A stretch of 64,000 nucleotides of DNA from an uncultured Bacteriovorax sp. (GCA_946481315.1 CAMLMH010000008.1:1-64000), one strand, 5' to 3'; numbered from the stretch's first letter, positions 36,471-45,370 are shown. Notes: generated by a model not told the origin, from the letters alone. Translations and numbers: made by a program.

Positions 36471-37907
36471 TTAGCGAACGGTGCGGTCATCATCGAGCTT
36501 GAAATGCTCCCAGGTTACATCCTGCGGAAAAATTTCTGCCGGAGGAAGAGTACTTCCTCGCTTTGCTCCGACACAGGTGTAGTTGGTCGTTTTGCCGGAT
36601 ATCCAGCCATAAATCTTCTGGTGAGAGCCACCGCGGCCATTATCGTATTCCACAAAGCGATACATCTTATTGGTTTGTGACTTCATTAAACCTAGACCGT
36701 TGATGGCCTGATCAAAGCTTTTTTCGAAGTCTTTCGCCCGGCAACGCGCAAGCTCATTGTTTTGATTATTGAAAAATTTCGTGTCATCCACTTTCGGATT
36801 ATAGGCCCACGCTCCGTCGTGACAGCTGTAGAAGAAACCATTTTTCTCGAGATTGGTGAAGGCCTGGATAAAAGTCATAAACCATAAACGTCGATAATCT
36901 TCGTTTATATTGGCGGGACGAACGAGTTTTTGGCAGCCATAAAATTGATCGGAATTTTTCGCATAGAACTCTTTGAACAACTTTAAAAAACTGTCGGCCT
37001 GACCATTTTTTTGTCCGCGGATTTTCTCTGCGCTCGTCCACAGCTCATCGTAGAGCTTCATGCAGCCGATACGCCACTCTTCCATCTTTTTCATGTTCAC
37101 AAGAGTTGCTTTTTTATCAAAATAGCTCTTGGTATCTTTAGGATTAAGCTCGCGGGAAATGCGATAAGCGGGATAATCTTTTCCGCCGACACTGAACGTT
37201 CCGTACATATTGGTCAGCATCGCTTTGACATAACTCCAGTCCGTTGAGTTCTTAAGTTTAGTAAACGTCGTAATCCCTTCCCGAGTGCTGTCTGCCGCAC
37301 TCACCCCCACCAGAATCTGCGTCTGTCGCCACTTGTCCGCGCGATCACACGGAAAACTCTCGCACGCTTCTAAAATAATAGACCCGATAATTCGCGCATC
37401 GTCATAGTGCGTGGGATGATATTTAAACGGCTGCACACTATTTTTATCCGACAGAATGATCACCCGCTGAGGGGAATTCGTTTCATCAAAAACCCGCGGT
37501 ACAATTCCTTGTGTAAAATTTGGCCGCTCAACCTTGCCGCGATAAAATTCCCAGATATCTTCCTGCGGACAAAACTCACGTTCTCTATAAAGCCTGCCCG
37601 AATACAAATCGAGATTGTATTGAAATCCACTCCCTTCGGCCGTCGTCACAAAAAAGCGAGTCTTCAAAACACCGTCAGGCAAGGCCGCGATGGCCGGATC
37701 CACATCAAAAAATGGATGCGTGAGATGCTGATCATCCATGTCCTGATGCGCGAATCTCAGAGGCAACTTCAGCCAGCTGGCCTTAATCACCCGGTCATCG
37801 TTTTTTGTTTCAAGAACGGGCTGCGATCCACACCCCGACAATAAAAAGGCTGCGAATCCAGTCACTAAGATGCTTTTTGCTGTGAATTGTAATTGACAGA
37901 TGCTCAT
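36471..37907 (-). CDS. Lipoprotein of unknown function
   Basis: 478 aa from the ATG at 37907; the frame extends 16 codons more, but this start gives a proper signal peptide with lipobox LLSGC (Cys24). The mature protein has many aromatic residues and about 12 cysteines (for example CESFPCDRADKW, CRAKDFEKSF). Not recognised. The divergent tRNA-Leu starts 50 bp away; nuoB lies 116 bp downstream on the same strand. Confidence 0.75.
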   Translation of the reverse strand: MSICQLQFTAKSILVTGFAAFLLSGCGSQPVLETKNDDRVIKASWLKLPLRFAHQDMDDQHLTHPFFDVDPAIAALPDGVLKTRFFVTTAEGSGFQYNLDLYSGRLYREREFCPQEDIWEFYRGKVERPNFTQGIVPRVFDETNSPQRVIILSDKNSVQPFKYHPTHYDDARIIGSIILEACESFPCDRADKWRQTQILVGVSAADSTREGITTFTKLKNSTDWSYVKAMLTNMYGTFSVGGKDYPAYRISRELNPKDTKSYFDKKATLVNMKKMEEWRIGCMKLYDELWTSAEKIRGQKNGQADSFLKLFKEFYAKNSDQFYGCQKLVRPANINEDYRRLWFMTFIQAFTNLEKNGFFYSCHDGAWAYNPKVDDTKFFNNQNNELARCRAKDFEKSFDQAINGLGLMKSQTNKMYRFVEYDNGRGGSHQKIYGWISGKTTNYTCVGAKRGSTLPPAEIFPQDVTWEHFKLDDDRTVR

Positions 37908-37957
37908 AAATTTCTCAAAATCAACAGTCTCAACCGAATCGTTTTTCTGACTCAAAT

Positions 37958-38046
37958 GCCTGGGTGGTGGAATCGGTAGACACAGCAGATTTAAAATCTG
38001 CCGACCTTTACCGGTCGTACGAGTTCAAGTCTCGTCTCGGGCACCA
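37958..38046 (+). tRNA. tRNA-Leu (anticodon TAA)
   Basis: 89 nt including the encoded CCA. Acceptor GCCTGGG pairs with CTCGGGC (two wobbles), D-arm TGGTGGAATCGGTAGACAC, anticodon stem GCAGA/TCTGC with loop TTTAAAA (TAA at 37992-37994), a long variable arm with GACCTTTACCGGTC, and T-loop GTTCAAGTC. Near-identical in plan to E. coli tRNA-Leu(UAA). Confidence 0.97.
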
Positions 38047-38319
38047 ACTTTTCTCCTTTTTATTCATCTTCGTTGTCGCTGTGATCGTTCAGCTCAGGTC
38101 ACTTAGCTCACCAAGCTCCCCTCGCCTCACTTCTCGCTCCTAGAATCAGAACAAAAAGTTGAAAGAATCCAGATATTGTCGTCTTCTTTATTATCCATGA
38201 ATTCTGTTTTTTTGAAAGGTTCTTTTGAAAGGTTCCAGCACACTTTTCTTGCTCTACAGCAGCTAAGCTTAAGCTTGTCTTTAAAATTTCCGCGCGGTCA
38301 AGGTGAACACGCTCTTTAC
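38047..38319. other. Region downstream of tRNA-Leu without a gene
   Basis: 273 bases with no credible frame. Only a single repeat arm at 38230-38251 stands out, preceded by a tandem duplication of TTTTGAAAGGTTC. No copy of the tRNA 3' end was seen here. Confidence 0.5.
38230..38251 (+). repeat. Dispersed repeat, single arm
   Basis: AG followed by GTTCCAGCACACTTTTCTTG. It lies about 180 bases beyond tRNA-Leu; no inverted partner lies nearby. Confidence 0.8.
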
Positions 38320-38391
38320 TTACTCGCTAATTTCAAATCCCTCATTCTTCAATAGCTGTAATAAGTGTTGAAATTCTTCCTCTTCTATCAT
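38320..38391 (-). CDS. Very short acidic ORF, 23 aa, coupled to a truncated gene
   Basis: Starts MIEEEEFQHLLQLLKNEGF and ends ISE. Its ATG overlaps the TGA of the truncated frame at 38388-38552 (ATGA), a form of translational coupling. It may be a real small partner, the remnant of a longer gene, or chance. No ribosome site could be judged because it lies within the upstream gene. Confidence 0.3.
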   Translation of the reverse strand: MIEEEEFQHLLQLLKNEGFEISE

Positions 38392-38552
38392 TTTGTTAGA
38401 TAAAAGTACTTATTGCCATTCACGACAATTCTTAAAATTTTAGAATCTGTATTTTTTATTTTGCCGAAGAGAATTTTGCTTATTTGATCACAGCGAAAAT
38501 CAACACTCAATGGTTTAAAAAGGAGAAGTTGTGGATTACTGACAACATTTAT
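38388..38552 (-). pseudogene. 3' fragment of a gene cut off by an IS element
   Basis: Open frame running from the edge of the IS to a TGA at 38388, reading NVVSNPQLLLFKPL, then VDFRCDQISKILFGKI and ILRIVVNGNKYFYLTK. Composition is that of real coding sequence but no start is left. The 5' part is missing on the other side of the IS, so it is a broken gene. Family unknown. Confidence 0.5.
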
Positions 38553-39776
38553 TGACCTGACCCCATTCTCTAGACAACTTTCAATCTCACATCTTGATCA
38601 AAACCGTTTATCTTTTTCATTTCAAATTGCCTAGTAAATTCTTCCGGAGTCAGACCATTCAAAGAACTATGAGGTCTGAAGTTGTTGTATTCTCTTCTCT
38701 ATTCTTCAATCAAAATCCTTGCTTCATCAATCGTTTGAAACCAATGCTGATTCAAACATTGAGCTCTAAACTTTCCATTAAAAGATTCAATGAACGCATT
38801 TTGAGTTGGTTTTCCCGGCTCGATAAAATGCAATTTCACATTATTTTTCATGGCCCATAATCCCAAATCTTTTCCTGCAAACTCTGGCCCGTTATCGACA
38901 AAAATTACTTCAGGCAATCCTACTTTTATTTTCAAACGATCAAGTGCTCTAGCGACTTCAGCTCCTGTCAGCGTTATTCCTACGTTTATCATTGGACATT
39001 CTTTTGAGAATTGATCAATGATCGTGAGGCACTTAATTTTTCTTCCGCTAAAACATCTGTCGTGAACAAAGTCCATGGACCATGTTTTAAGAGGAGTATC
39101 GGGAGGAATTTGAGCAACTCGAAGATGTTTCGCTCTTTTATTTTTCTTCTTTAAGCGAAGAGAGAGTTTTTCTTCTTTGTAAATTCTCTCTGTTCGCTTG
39201 TGATTCACAACGAGATCTTCTCTCTTGGCAATCTCATGCAAAGTTCGCAAACCAAAGCCTGGATGTTTATCAGCTCTTTTAAACGGCTTCTAAACTTAAT
39301 TTCACCTTCATCGACAACAGCCTTGTAGTAGAAACTAGCTTTTTGCAAGTCGAGAACTCTGCAGGCCCTGGAACAGCTCGTCCTATAGCTGTCTCTTAGA
39401 TAATCAACGATTGCTCGTTTTTGCTTTGGGCTTAACACTTTTTTGAAAGAACATCCTTCAACATCAAATTATCAAGCGAGAGGTTTGCAACCAGTCTTTT
39501 GAGCTTTGCATTTTCCGCTTCGAGCTCTTTCATTTTTTTAAGCTCAGCAACTTCAACCCCGTTATACTTTTTCTTCCAAAGATAAAATGTATTACCGCTG
39601 ATTCCATGCTTTCGACAGACTTCTTGCACATTGGTCTGACCAGACTGTGCCTCTTTTAAAATGGCGACGATTTTTTCTTCGCTGAACTTAGATTTTTTCA
39701 TTTAATTTCTCCCAATCATGTTAAAGTTTAACAGAGTGTGAGATTTTGAATAGTCCAGTTTTTTGGGGTCAGGTCA
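38553..39776 (-). mobile_element. IS3-family insertion sequence, inactive
   Basis: About 1224 bp. Ends carry inverted repeats beginning TGACCTGACCCCA, with a second match AATCTCACA further in. It holds an IS3-type orfA and an orfB broken in two places. No target duplication was found. AT-rich DNA with gene remnants lies on both sides. Confidence 0.85.
38570..39701 (-). pseudogene. IS3-family transposase OrfAB, disrupted
   Basis: OrfA (39432-39701, 89 aa) starts MKKSKFSEEKIVAILKEAQS and has a helix-turn-helix (VQEVCRKHGISGNTFYLWKK) plus a leucine-zipper-like tail. Its end carries A6G (CAAAAAAGTG), the usual -1 frameshift site into OrfB. OrfB reads ACRVLDLQKASFYYK, loses frame by one base near 39250-39290 (HPGFGLRTLHEI continues in another frame), then keeps the DDE set MDFVHD, FVDNGPEF and AFIESFNGKFR with exact D-35-E spacing. 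A TAG at 38699 interrupts IEE*RREYNNFRPHSSL, where active relatives have Trp. The element cannot make functional transposase. Confidence 0.85.
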
Positions 39777-39816
39777 TTGGATAGCTGGATAGTAGTGAAA
39801 TTTCAAAAAATTTTTT

Positions 39817-39900
39817 TTATAAACTCCACACACAAAGAATATCTATGTATTGAGCATTTGGAGAACCAAATTCATTAGTAGCTTTTACTGGGAAGAAAGC
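39817..39900 (-). pseudogene. Short coding remnant next to the IS
   Basis: A 27-codon open frame with no start (FFPVKATNEFGSPNAQYIDI, ending ILCVWSL and a TAA). The residues look like the end of a real protein, but the frame is bounded by a stop upstream. Perhaps what is left of a gene damaged around the IS insertion. Confidence 0.3.
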
Positions 39901-39911
39901 TTAATCTAAAC

Positions 39912-40385
39912 TTAATTTTTCTCAATATTTGGAAAGAATTTTGGAGTGCCTTTAACTCTATTAATTTTTTCAAATATCTCTTTTTTGAGTTTGTTTTTTT
40001 CTGATTTAAAATTTTTATTTTTGTCGAATGGAACAGTTTCTACGAAATTTCCACAGCCAGGTATTAGAAGTTTTTCGCTGGAATCGCGAGTCGACATTAT
40101 AAATATCCAATCATTCTCGTGAAGACTAAGAGGGTAGCTCCTGCCCTTTAGAGCTCGCTTATCCTCTTCCTCACTCAAAGGAGAAATTTCTATCTCTTTG
40201 GCACTCGGAAACCAAGACTGTTCAACAATTACATAATATTTACCTTTATCAAGCTTAACCCTGCCCATGACAATTGTTTTTGCAACACTTGTTAGATTAT
40301 AGCGGAAAGGCGAATAGCACGACGATGCTTCAATCGTGAAATTAAATGTAAATAGCAGCAAAAGGATAATCATTTTTTGTTTCAT
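39912..40385 (-). CDS. Exported hypothetical protein
   Basis: 157 aa from the ATG at 40385 with GGAAGT upstream. Signal peptide MKQKMIILLLLFTFNFTIEA. Mature part begins with SSCYSPFRYNLTSVAKTIVM and has a second cysteine in PGCGNFVET, then a lysine-rich helical end. AT-rich compared with flanking core genes. Not recognised. Confidence 0.65.
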   Translation of the reverse strand: MKQKMIILLLLFTFNFTIEASSCYSPFRYNLTSVAKTIVMGRVKLDKGKYYVIVEQSWFPSAKEIEISPLSEEEDKRALKGRSYPLSLHENDWIFIMSTRDSSEKLLIPGCGNFVETVPFDKNKNFKSEKNKLKKEIFEKINRVKGTPKFFPNIEKN

Positions 40386-40442
40386 ATTACTTCCATAAAA
40401 TATATTCTTTGGTGCAATCATTATTTAGGTGGTGGTAAACTC

Positions 40443-40955
40443 TTAGATTGTTAATGAGTCCATTTCATTACCATCCTCATCACTGTCTTCCACACAATAA
40501 CTCAAGAAAACATTGTAGTTGTCTTTTTTAAGATCATTGCGTTTTACAAGTGAATCAACCAGCCTTCCTGCGTCTTTCAAGCTGGCAGACCCAATTTTAG
40601 TTGAGTTGAGCATTTTCGCTTTTTTTAAATCATCTAACTTGTTAGAGGATATAATTAAAAATTCTCCTTTATCAGGAAATGCTCGAACTGCTAAACATCC
40701 ATCTGTAACAATGCTTAATTCTGCCTTCACCGGAAAACGTGATTCAAAAATCACATTGTAATTATTATCATATTTTGAACTACCTATAAGTACTACCGGT
40801 GCCTTATCTGCTTGAAAAATTCCTTTATCCAAATACTCTGGATTTAACTTACAACAAAAAGCTTCCGTGCTCAGACAAGATAGAAACAAGTCTGGCCAAA
40901 AAAGGTTATACGGAAATACAGCATCGTTTAGAATTTTTTGGAGTTTGTCAGTCAT
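40443..40955 (-). CDS. Hypothetical cytosolic protein
   Basis: 170 aa from the ATG at 40955; earlier codons in the frame run into a dispersed repeat. No signal peptide or membrane segment. Middle part AELSIVTDGCLAVRAFPDKG and an acidic C-terminus (VEDSDEDGNEMDSL). AT-rich and isolated, in the accessory patch. An immunity-type or SMI1-like protein is possible but unsupported. Confidence 0.55.
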   Translation of the reverse strand: MTDKLQKILNDAVFPYNLFWPDLFLSCLSTEAFCCKLNPEYLDKGIFQADKAPVVLIGSSKYDNNYNVIFESRFPVKAELSIVTDGCLAVRAFPDKGEFLIISSNKLDDLKKAKMLNSTKIGSASLKDAGRLVDSLVKRNDLKKDNYNVFLSYCVEDSDEDGNEMDSLTI

Positions 40956-40992
40956 GTTCAAGGGCTTAAAACGAAATTGAGCGATTGCAATT

Positions 40993-41043
40993 TTCCAGCA
41001 CACTTTCCTTGCTGCACTAAAACAAGAAAAGTGTGTTGGAACT
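40993..41043. repeat. Dispersed repeat, hairpin pair
   Basis: Left arm TTCCAGCACACTTTCCTTGC and right arm AACAAGAAAAGTGTGTTGGA facing each other across about four bases. It lies just after the stop of the SEC-C gene (minus strand) and before the start of the next minus-strand gene, so a terminator role fits. Confidence 0.85.
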
Positions 41044-41049
41044 ATCGGC

Positions 41050-41622
41050 TTATTGACCGTGGCACTTTTTATATTTTAATCCGCTTCCGCAAGGACAAGG
41101 ATCATTGCGACCAACTTTAGGCTCTTCGCGAACAACTGGTGTCAAAGGCGCGTGTTCAACTTCTTCTGCTTTTTCTACTTCCGGATGATCTTTGCGTGGA
41201 TTTTCGTGTTTTGCTTTTGCCATTTTTAAATTGATAAAGTCATTGTCGGCAATGGTCTTAGTCGCTTTTTCTGTAGGCGTTGCTTCAGTTTTCTTTACTG
41301 TTTTTGGTTGAGCAGGAACTTTATTAATTTCGGTTTGTTTTGCTTCTGGCTTCTTTGTCGCAACATTTTTCGTTGCTACTTTTTTAGCTGCAACTTTTTT
41401 AGCTGCTGCTTTTTTAGCAACAACTTTCTTAGCTGTTTTTTTTGCAGCTGCTTTCTTGGCCACAACTTTTTTTGCAGCTTTCTTTGGCGCCGTTTTTTTG
41501 GCGACTGCTTTTTTCGCAGCTTTCTTTGGCGCTGCTTTTTTGGCAACAGTTTTTTTAGCAGCTTTTTTTGCTGCAGGTTTTTTTGCCGGTGCTTTTTTCT
41601 TGGTGACAGTTTTCTTGGCCAT
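41050..41622 (-). CDS. Histone H1-like Lys/Ala-rich protein with C-terminal SEC-C motif
   Basis: 190 aa. The first 95 residues are AKKA/PKKA/VAKK repeats, as in bacterial H1-like (HC1/HU-tail type) DNA-compacting proteins. A linker follows, then [20 protein letters not shown], the zinc-binding SEC-C motif found at the end of SecA and other proteins. Probably a nucleoid-binding protein with a zinc knuckle. Repeats give risk of length variation. A hairpin repeat follows its stop. Confidence 0.85.
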   Translation of the reverse strand: MAKKTVTKKKAPAKKPAAKKAAKKTVAKKAAPKKAAKKAVAKKTAPKKAAKKVVAKKAAAKKTAKKVVAKKAAAKKVAAKKVATKNVATKKPEAKQTEINKVPAQPKTVKKTEATPTEKATKTIADNDFINLKMAKAKHENPRKDHPEVEKAEEVEHAPLTPVVREEPKVGRNDPCPCGSGLKYKKCHGQ

Positions 41623-41773
41623 AAGATTTTCTCCAGATGCTTGGTAAATTATAATTAGAGACTCACACCATTATCCTATGGATTTAAATTTTTACCAAAT
41701 TATTTTTAGTTAGAACCACTGGCTTCCCCAAAAATCCGCATCCCTGGTCCTATTTGTGATATATTAAACGCCA

Positions 41774-42295
41774 ATGAATCATAAAAAGCTTATGCCTTAC
41801 TTATCGAACGCGCTGACTCTCGTCCTTTTGGCTTTGGTCATCTGGAAGCTGTTGCCTCAAGTTATAAACAATTTCAAATCTCAGGGACGCACCCTGGTCT
41901 CCCGAGATTTTCGGGTCATATCCCTTTCTGAAGGACCTCGTAGCCTGACCTTTCCGGCAAAAAATAAGAAACAAGTTACCATTTTTTGGGCCACCTGGTG
42001 TGGGCCATGCAAGATAGAAATGTCACGCCTTCAAAATTCAATCGATAAGAAGACAGTCTCCGGAAAAGATATAATTGCTATCAATCCTTTTGAGACACCA
42101 GAAGAGGTAGAAGCTTTTCTAAAAAACAATAAGTATGAGTTTACTTTCATTGAGGCACCGGAAATTTCAAATACCTTAAACATCAATTCCACACCAACGA
42201 CACTACTTATCGATAATGGGAAGATCGTTTCTCAAAGTTCAGGTATGAGTATTATTGGTATCTGGAAAATCGAAAATTTCCTTAACTCCAGGTAA
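41774..42295 (+). CDS. Membrane-anchored thioredoxin-like protein (TlpA/ResA type)
   Basis: 173 aa. An N-terminal membrane segment (ALTLVLLALVIWKLLPQVI) anchors a periplasmic thioredoxin fold. IFWATWCGPCKIEMSRLQ has the redox CxxC, and INSTPTTLLIDNGKI has the cis-proline. Likely reduces disulfides in apocytochrome c or other exported proteins. No direct partner gene nearby. Confidence 0.85.
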   Translation: MNHKKLMPYLSNALTLVLLALVIWKLLPQVINNFKSQGRTLVSRDFRVISLSEGPRSLTFPAKNKKQVTIFWATWCGPCKIEMSRLQNSIDKKTVSGKDIIAINPFETPEEVEAFLKNNKYEFTFIEAPEISNTLNINSTPTTLLIDNGKIVSQSSGMSIIGIWKIENFLNSR

Positions 42296-42375
42296 TTTCC
42301 GATGGGTTCGATGAATGCTGCAATCGTAACTCCTCGAGGTTAAATAAGTTCAATTATCCATGAATCTGAAATTAT

Positions 42376-42392
42376 TGTCTAAACTTTTAACA
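42376..42392 (+). promoter_or_regulatory. Imperfect dyad TGTCTAAACTTTTAACA
   Basis: Same N9 core spacing as the sites at 12794 and 27792 with a degenerate right arm. 90 bases before the ATG at 42483. Confidence 0.45.
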
Positions 42393-42482
42393 GGCCTTTC
42401 TTATTTACAGCAATGGACCGCCCCGGACGATTGTCTTGGTATTCTGGGGCCAATTTAACTTCTGATTAATGGAAAAGTTGAT

Positions 42483-43394
42483 ATGAAGACGAAAACCATG
42501 CTCCTGTTGTTAGTGTCCCTTTGTATGACGAAAGCAATCGCCAGCGGACCTGGTTTTGGCCCCCTGCCACTCAATAAAGATCCCAACTGCGTAACAAGTC
42601 TGCATGATCCCTTTGAGCCACGGACCCGGATGCAAAAGGGACCGGATAAAGGTGAATGTATCAATGCGACTTTAAGAAGAAGTGCTACTCTTTTATCGGA
42701 TGAAGCTGCGGCCAGGTATTTTGCACCATCAGAAGATAAAATCGTCGTGGCCAATGTCAGCCATAAAGGACAATTTTGGGTCGCTCAGATTCCGATTAAC
42801 AAAATCAGCAAAATGGTGCTGCAATCAGAACACTTCCCTATGCTGGAAAGGCCGGTCGAGATTAATATTGATCACACTCAGATTCGGTTTGATTTTTCAA
42901 GGCCAATCAGACTTGTGACTCAAGACCTGAAATCCACACGAAAGACGGCTACACTTAAACACATTCTTTTTTCAGTTGAAAACGTAGGGCCGCGTGGAGA
43001 AGTTTTTGATTTTATCCAGGGAATGAAAGGACACTTCAACATGGCCTACAGGTTGGTTTCGCTGGAAGATAAGTATAATTGGATGATCATCAAGAATAAA
43101 AACATTGTGGATCAAAAAGAGTTTTTGCTAAATAGTGATCAAGCAGCGGATCTTCTGCTGGAAGGAATTAAAAGAGGAACTAAGTACGGCTCATCACGCT
43201 CCTACCATTCTTTAAAACGCAACTGCGCATCAGAACTGGTCAATATATTTAACTCGCTTTTTGGTACGTCAGAATTCAAAATGACATCATTTTACTCCAA
43301 TCGTCTGGAAGAAAATCTCATCTCCATTGGTCTCCTTTCATCTGAGCAGATGCTCACTTTTAACGAAGAATACCGCCATTTAATGTTACAATAG
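42483..43394 (+). CDS. Exported protein, DUF4105-like
   Basis: 303 aa with a signal peptide (MKTKTMLLLLVSLCMTKAIA). The C-terminal part has YRLVSLEDKYNW, RSYHSLKRNCASELVNIFNS, a His...Asn-Cys arrangement that recalls the DUF4105 / lacto-N-biosidase chaperone N-terminal domain, thought to be a cysteine-peptidase-like fold. The match is by pattern only. The stop codon TAG overlaps the start of a dispersed hairpin repeat. Confidence 0.6.
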   Translation: MKTKTMLLLLVSLCMTKAIASGPGFGPLPLNKDPNCVTSLHDPFEPRTRMQKGPDKGECINATLRRSATLLSDEAAARYFAPSEDKIVVANVSHKGQFWVAQIPINKISKMVLQSEHFPMLERPVEINIDHTQIRFDFSRPIRLVTQDLKSTRKTATLKHILFSVENVGPRGEVFDFIQGMKGHFNMAYRLVSLEDKYNWMIIKNKNIVDQKEFLLNSDQAADLLLEGIKRGTKYGSSRSYHSLKRNCASELVNIFNSLFGTSEFKMTSFYSNRLEENLISIGLLSSEQMLTFNEEYRHLMLQ

Positions 43395-43447
43395 GTTCCA
43401 GCACACTTTTCTTGTTGCATTGATACAAGAAAAGTGTGCTGGAACCT
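43393..43447. repeat. Dispersed repeat, hairpin pair
   Basis: Two perfect arms with GTTCCAGCACACTTTTCTTG facing each other across a short loop, followed by TTTT. The first bases are the stop codon of the DUF4105-like gene. Lies directly before the Hsp70-like gene and could terminate the upstream transcript. Confidence 0.88.
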
Positions 43448-43465
43448 TTTATGAGAGTCAGCCAA

Positions 43466-44716
43466 ATGTCTTACTATGCCATCGACTTCGGAACTTCCAA
43501 TTCTCTTCTGAGCTATGTCGCTCCGGACGGAACGATTACGCCTGTTCCACTGGATAATGGGGCCAATGTTTTTCGCTCTCTGCTTTATACGGCCGAACAA
43601 AATAAGTGGCATTTTGGTCAGGACGCTATCAAGGAATATATTGAGACCGATGGCGAAGGCCGTTTTTTTCGCTCTGTAAAAAAGTTTTTACCTGAATCCA
43701 ATTACACCGGAACCATTGTTCATAATAAAACGCTGAGCATTTCTGAAATCATTGCTGTTTTTCTGGGGGAAATGCGTCGGAGGGCCAATGTCTTTACCGG
43801 TCAGGATGTAACCAACGTCGTCCTGGGAAGACCGGCGATGTATTCATTGGATAAAAATGATGACCAGTTGGCCGAAGAGCGTATGCGAAAAGCTGCTGAA
43901 CTGGCCGGATTTAAAAATATTCTTTTTTGTCCCGAGCCTGTTGCCGCTGGCCTTGATTACAACGGGCAGATGAAAGAAGAAAAAATTATACTGATCGCGG
44001 ATTTCGGAGGAGGGACCTCTGATTTTACGTTGATGAAAGTGCATCAGGGCAACTACTCCCAGGATGATATTCTGGGTTTGAGCGGGATCTTTAAGGCCGG
44101 TGATGCTCTGGACGGCGTGATGATGAAAGATTTCATCGCCCCTCATTTTGGATCCCGTTTTGAATACAAAATTCCGGGCGGACATAATGTTTTAACTTTT
44201 CCCCGACAGCTACTGGCAAAAATTTGTTCGCCGGCCCACATCACTCATTTGCGGGAAAGGGATACGTGGGAATTTCTTCAGCACATAAAAAAGTTTGCTC
44301 TCACCAGCGAAGGTGAAAAACAAATGCATCAGCTCTTCACCTTAGTTGAATGCCAGCTGGGTTTTCCGGTTTTCAATGAAATTGAAAAAACGAAAATTAA
44401 ATTGGGAAAAAAAGACTCCGCCAAATTCTCCTTTCATTACCCGGGAATTGTCATCGAAGAGTTAATCTCGAAAGAAAATTTTGAAAACAGTTTAATGCCA
44501 ACAATCGGTGAAATTTTAAGTTCAATGCAGGAAGTTTTCCGTCAATCCGGAACGCGGCCGCAAGACGTATATCAGGTCGTGCTCACCGGAGGAACTTCCC
44601 AGTTGCCACTCATGCAGGAGCGATTCGCAGACATTTTTGGTGCTGAGAAACTAAAACAATTCAACGTCTACGAATCCGTTGTTAACGGTCTGGCGCGCTT
44701 TGCTCAATCCCTTTAA
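43466..44716 (+). CDS. Hsp70-like protein (YegD type)
   Basis: 416 aa from MSYYAIDFGTSNS at 43466; an ATG at 43451 is also possible, and the frame extends back into a repeat. Phosphate loop 1 (IDFGTSNS), loop 2 (ILIADFGGGTSDFTL) and the adenosine motif (VVLTGGTSQLPLMQERF) show an actin/Hsp70 ATPase. The peptide-binding domain of DnaK is missing, as in YegD. Client unknown. A single repeat arm follows its stop, which shares a base with it. Confidence 0.88.
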   Translation: MSYYAIDFGTSNSLLSYVAPDGTITPVPLDNGANVFRSLLYTAEQNKWHFGQDAIKEYIETDGEGRFFRSVKKFLPESNYTGTIVHNKTLSISEIIAVFLGEMRRRANVFTGQDVTNVVLGRPAMYSLDKNDDQLAEERMRKAAELAGFKNILFCPEPVAAGLDYNGQMKEEKIILIADFGGGTSDFTLMKVHQGNYSQDDILGLSGIFKAGDALDGVMMKDFIAPHFGSRFEYKIPGGHNVLTFPRQLLAKICSPAHITHLRERDTWEFLQHIKKFALTSEGEKQMHQLFTLVECQLGFPVFNEIEKTKIKLGKKDSAKFSFHYPGIVIEELISKENFENSLMPTIGEILSSMQEVFRQSGTRPQDVYQVVLTGGTSQLPLMQERFADIFGAEKLKQFNVYESVVNGLARFAQSL

Positions 44717-44741
44717 GGTTCCAGCACACTTTTCTTGTTGC
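44716..44741 (+). repeat. Dispersed repeat, single arm
   Basis: AG then GTTCCAGCACACTTTTCTTG and TTGC, starting at the last base of the Hsp70-like stop codon. No partner arm nearby. Confidence 0.85.
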
Positions 44742-44848
44742 CTTGTACAATCGATATCTAACCATAGCACCTCGTAATGCTTTTCCCGGTCTTTAAATTT
44801 ATTGTTATGATAGAGGTCGTTCTCTCATCATTTTGCAAAGGAAAAAAT

Positions 44849-45355
44849 ATGAAAGCCTTTTTTTCAATCCTCTGGTTCATAACCGCTACCACGCTTATGG
44901 CAGCAGATATTAAAGTCGGCGATCCGGCAGTGTCTTTCAAATTACAGACGCATACAGGAGAAAATTTTGACCTGCAATCCAGAAAAGGCAAATGGACTGT
45001 CCTTTATTTTTTCCCTAAAGCAGAGACTCCGGGATGCACTAAACAGGCCTGCAGTTTTCGCGACAACATAAAAAAAATTCGTGCGCACGATGCAGAAGTT
45101 TTTGGCATCAGCACTGATACAGTTAAAAATCAGGCCGCTTTCGTAAAAAACCATGCGCTCAATTTTACTTTGCTGGCCGACCATCAGGGCGAAGTAACCA
45201 AAGCCTACGGAGCAAAAGTTCCGCTGATGAATATGTCCAAACGCTGGACTTTCATTATTGATCCACAATTGATTGTCCGGGATATTGCGCGCGATGTGGA
45301 TCCAATAACTGATGCTGAAAGAGTGGCAAAAACAATTAACGAATTAAAAAAATAA
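44849..45355 (+). CDS. Exported peroxiredoxin (Bcp type)
   Basis: 168 aa from the ATG at 44849, chosen for AAAGGAAA and a signal peptide (MKAFFSILWFITATTLMAAD). PKAETPGCTKQACSF carries the peroxidatic cysteine and a resolving cysteine five residues later, as in Bcp/PrxQ. Reduces peroxides, probably in the periplasm, perhaps with help of the thioredoxin-like protein at 41774. 15 bp before the SDR gene. Confidence 0.88.
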   Translation: MKAFFSILWFITATTLMAADIKVGDPAVSFKLQTHTGENFDLQSRKGKWTVLYFFPKAETPGCTKQACSFRDNIKKIRAHDAEVFGISTDTVKNQAAFVKNHALNFTLLADHQGEVTKAYGAKVPLMNMSKRWTFIIDPQLIVRDIARDVDPITDAERVAKTINELKK

Positions 45356-45370
45356 CGGAGACTGCTCATT

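Noticed and set aside
37958..38600. attachment-site duplicate of the tRNA-Leu 3' end
   Set aside because: Looked for GTTCAAGTCTCGTCTCGG downstream and did not find it in this window; an integrated element was therefore not claimed.
41308..41658. Long open frames opposite the Lys/Ala-rich gene
   Set aside because: They mirror the AKKA repeats and give Phe/Cys- or Ala/Phe-rich nonsense; shadow frames of a biased gene.
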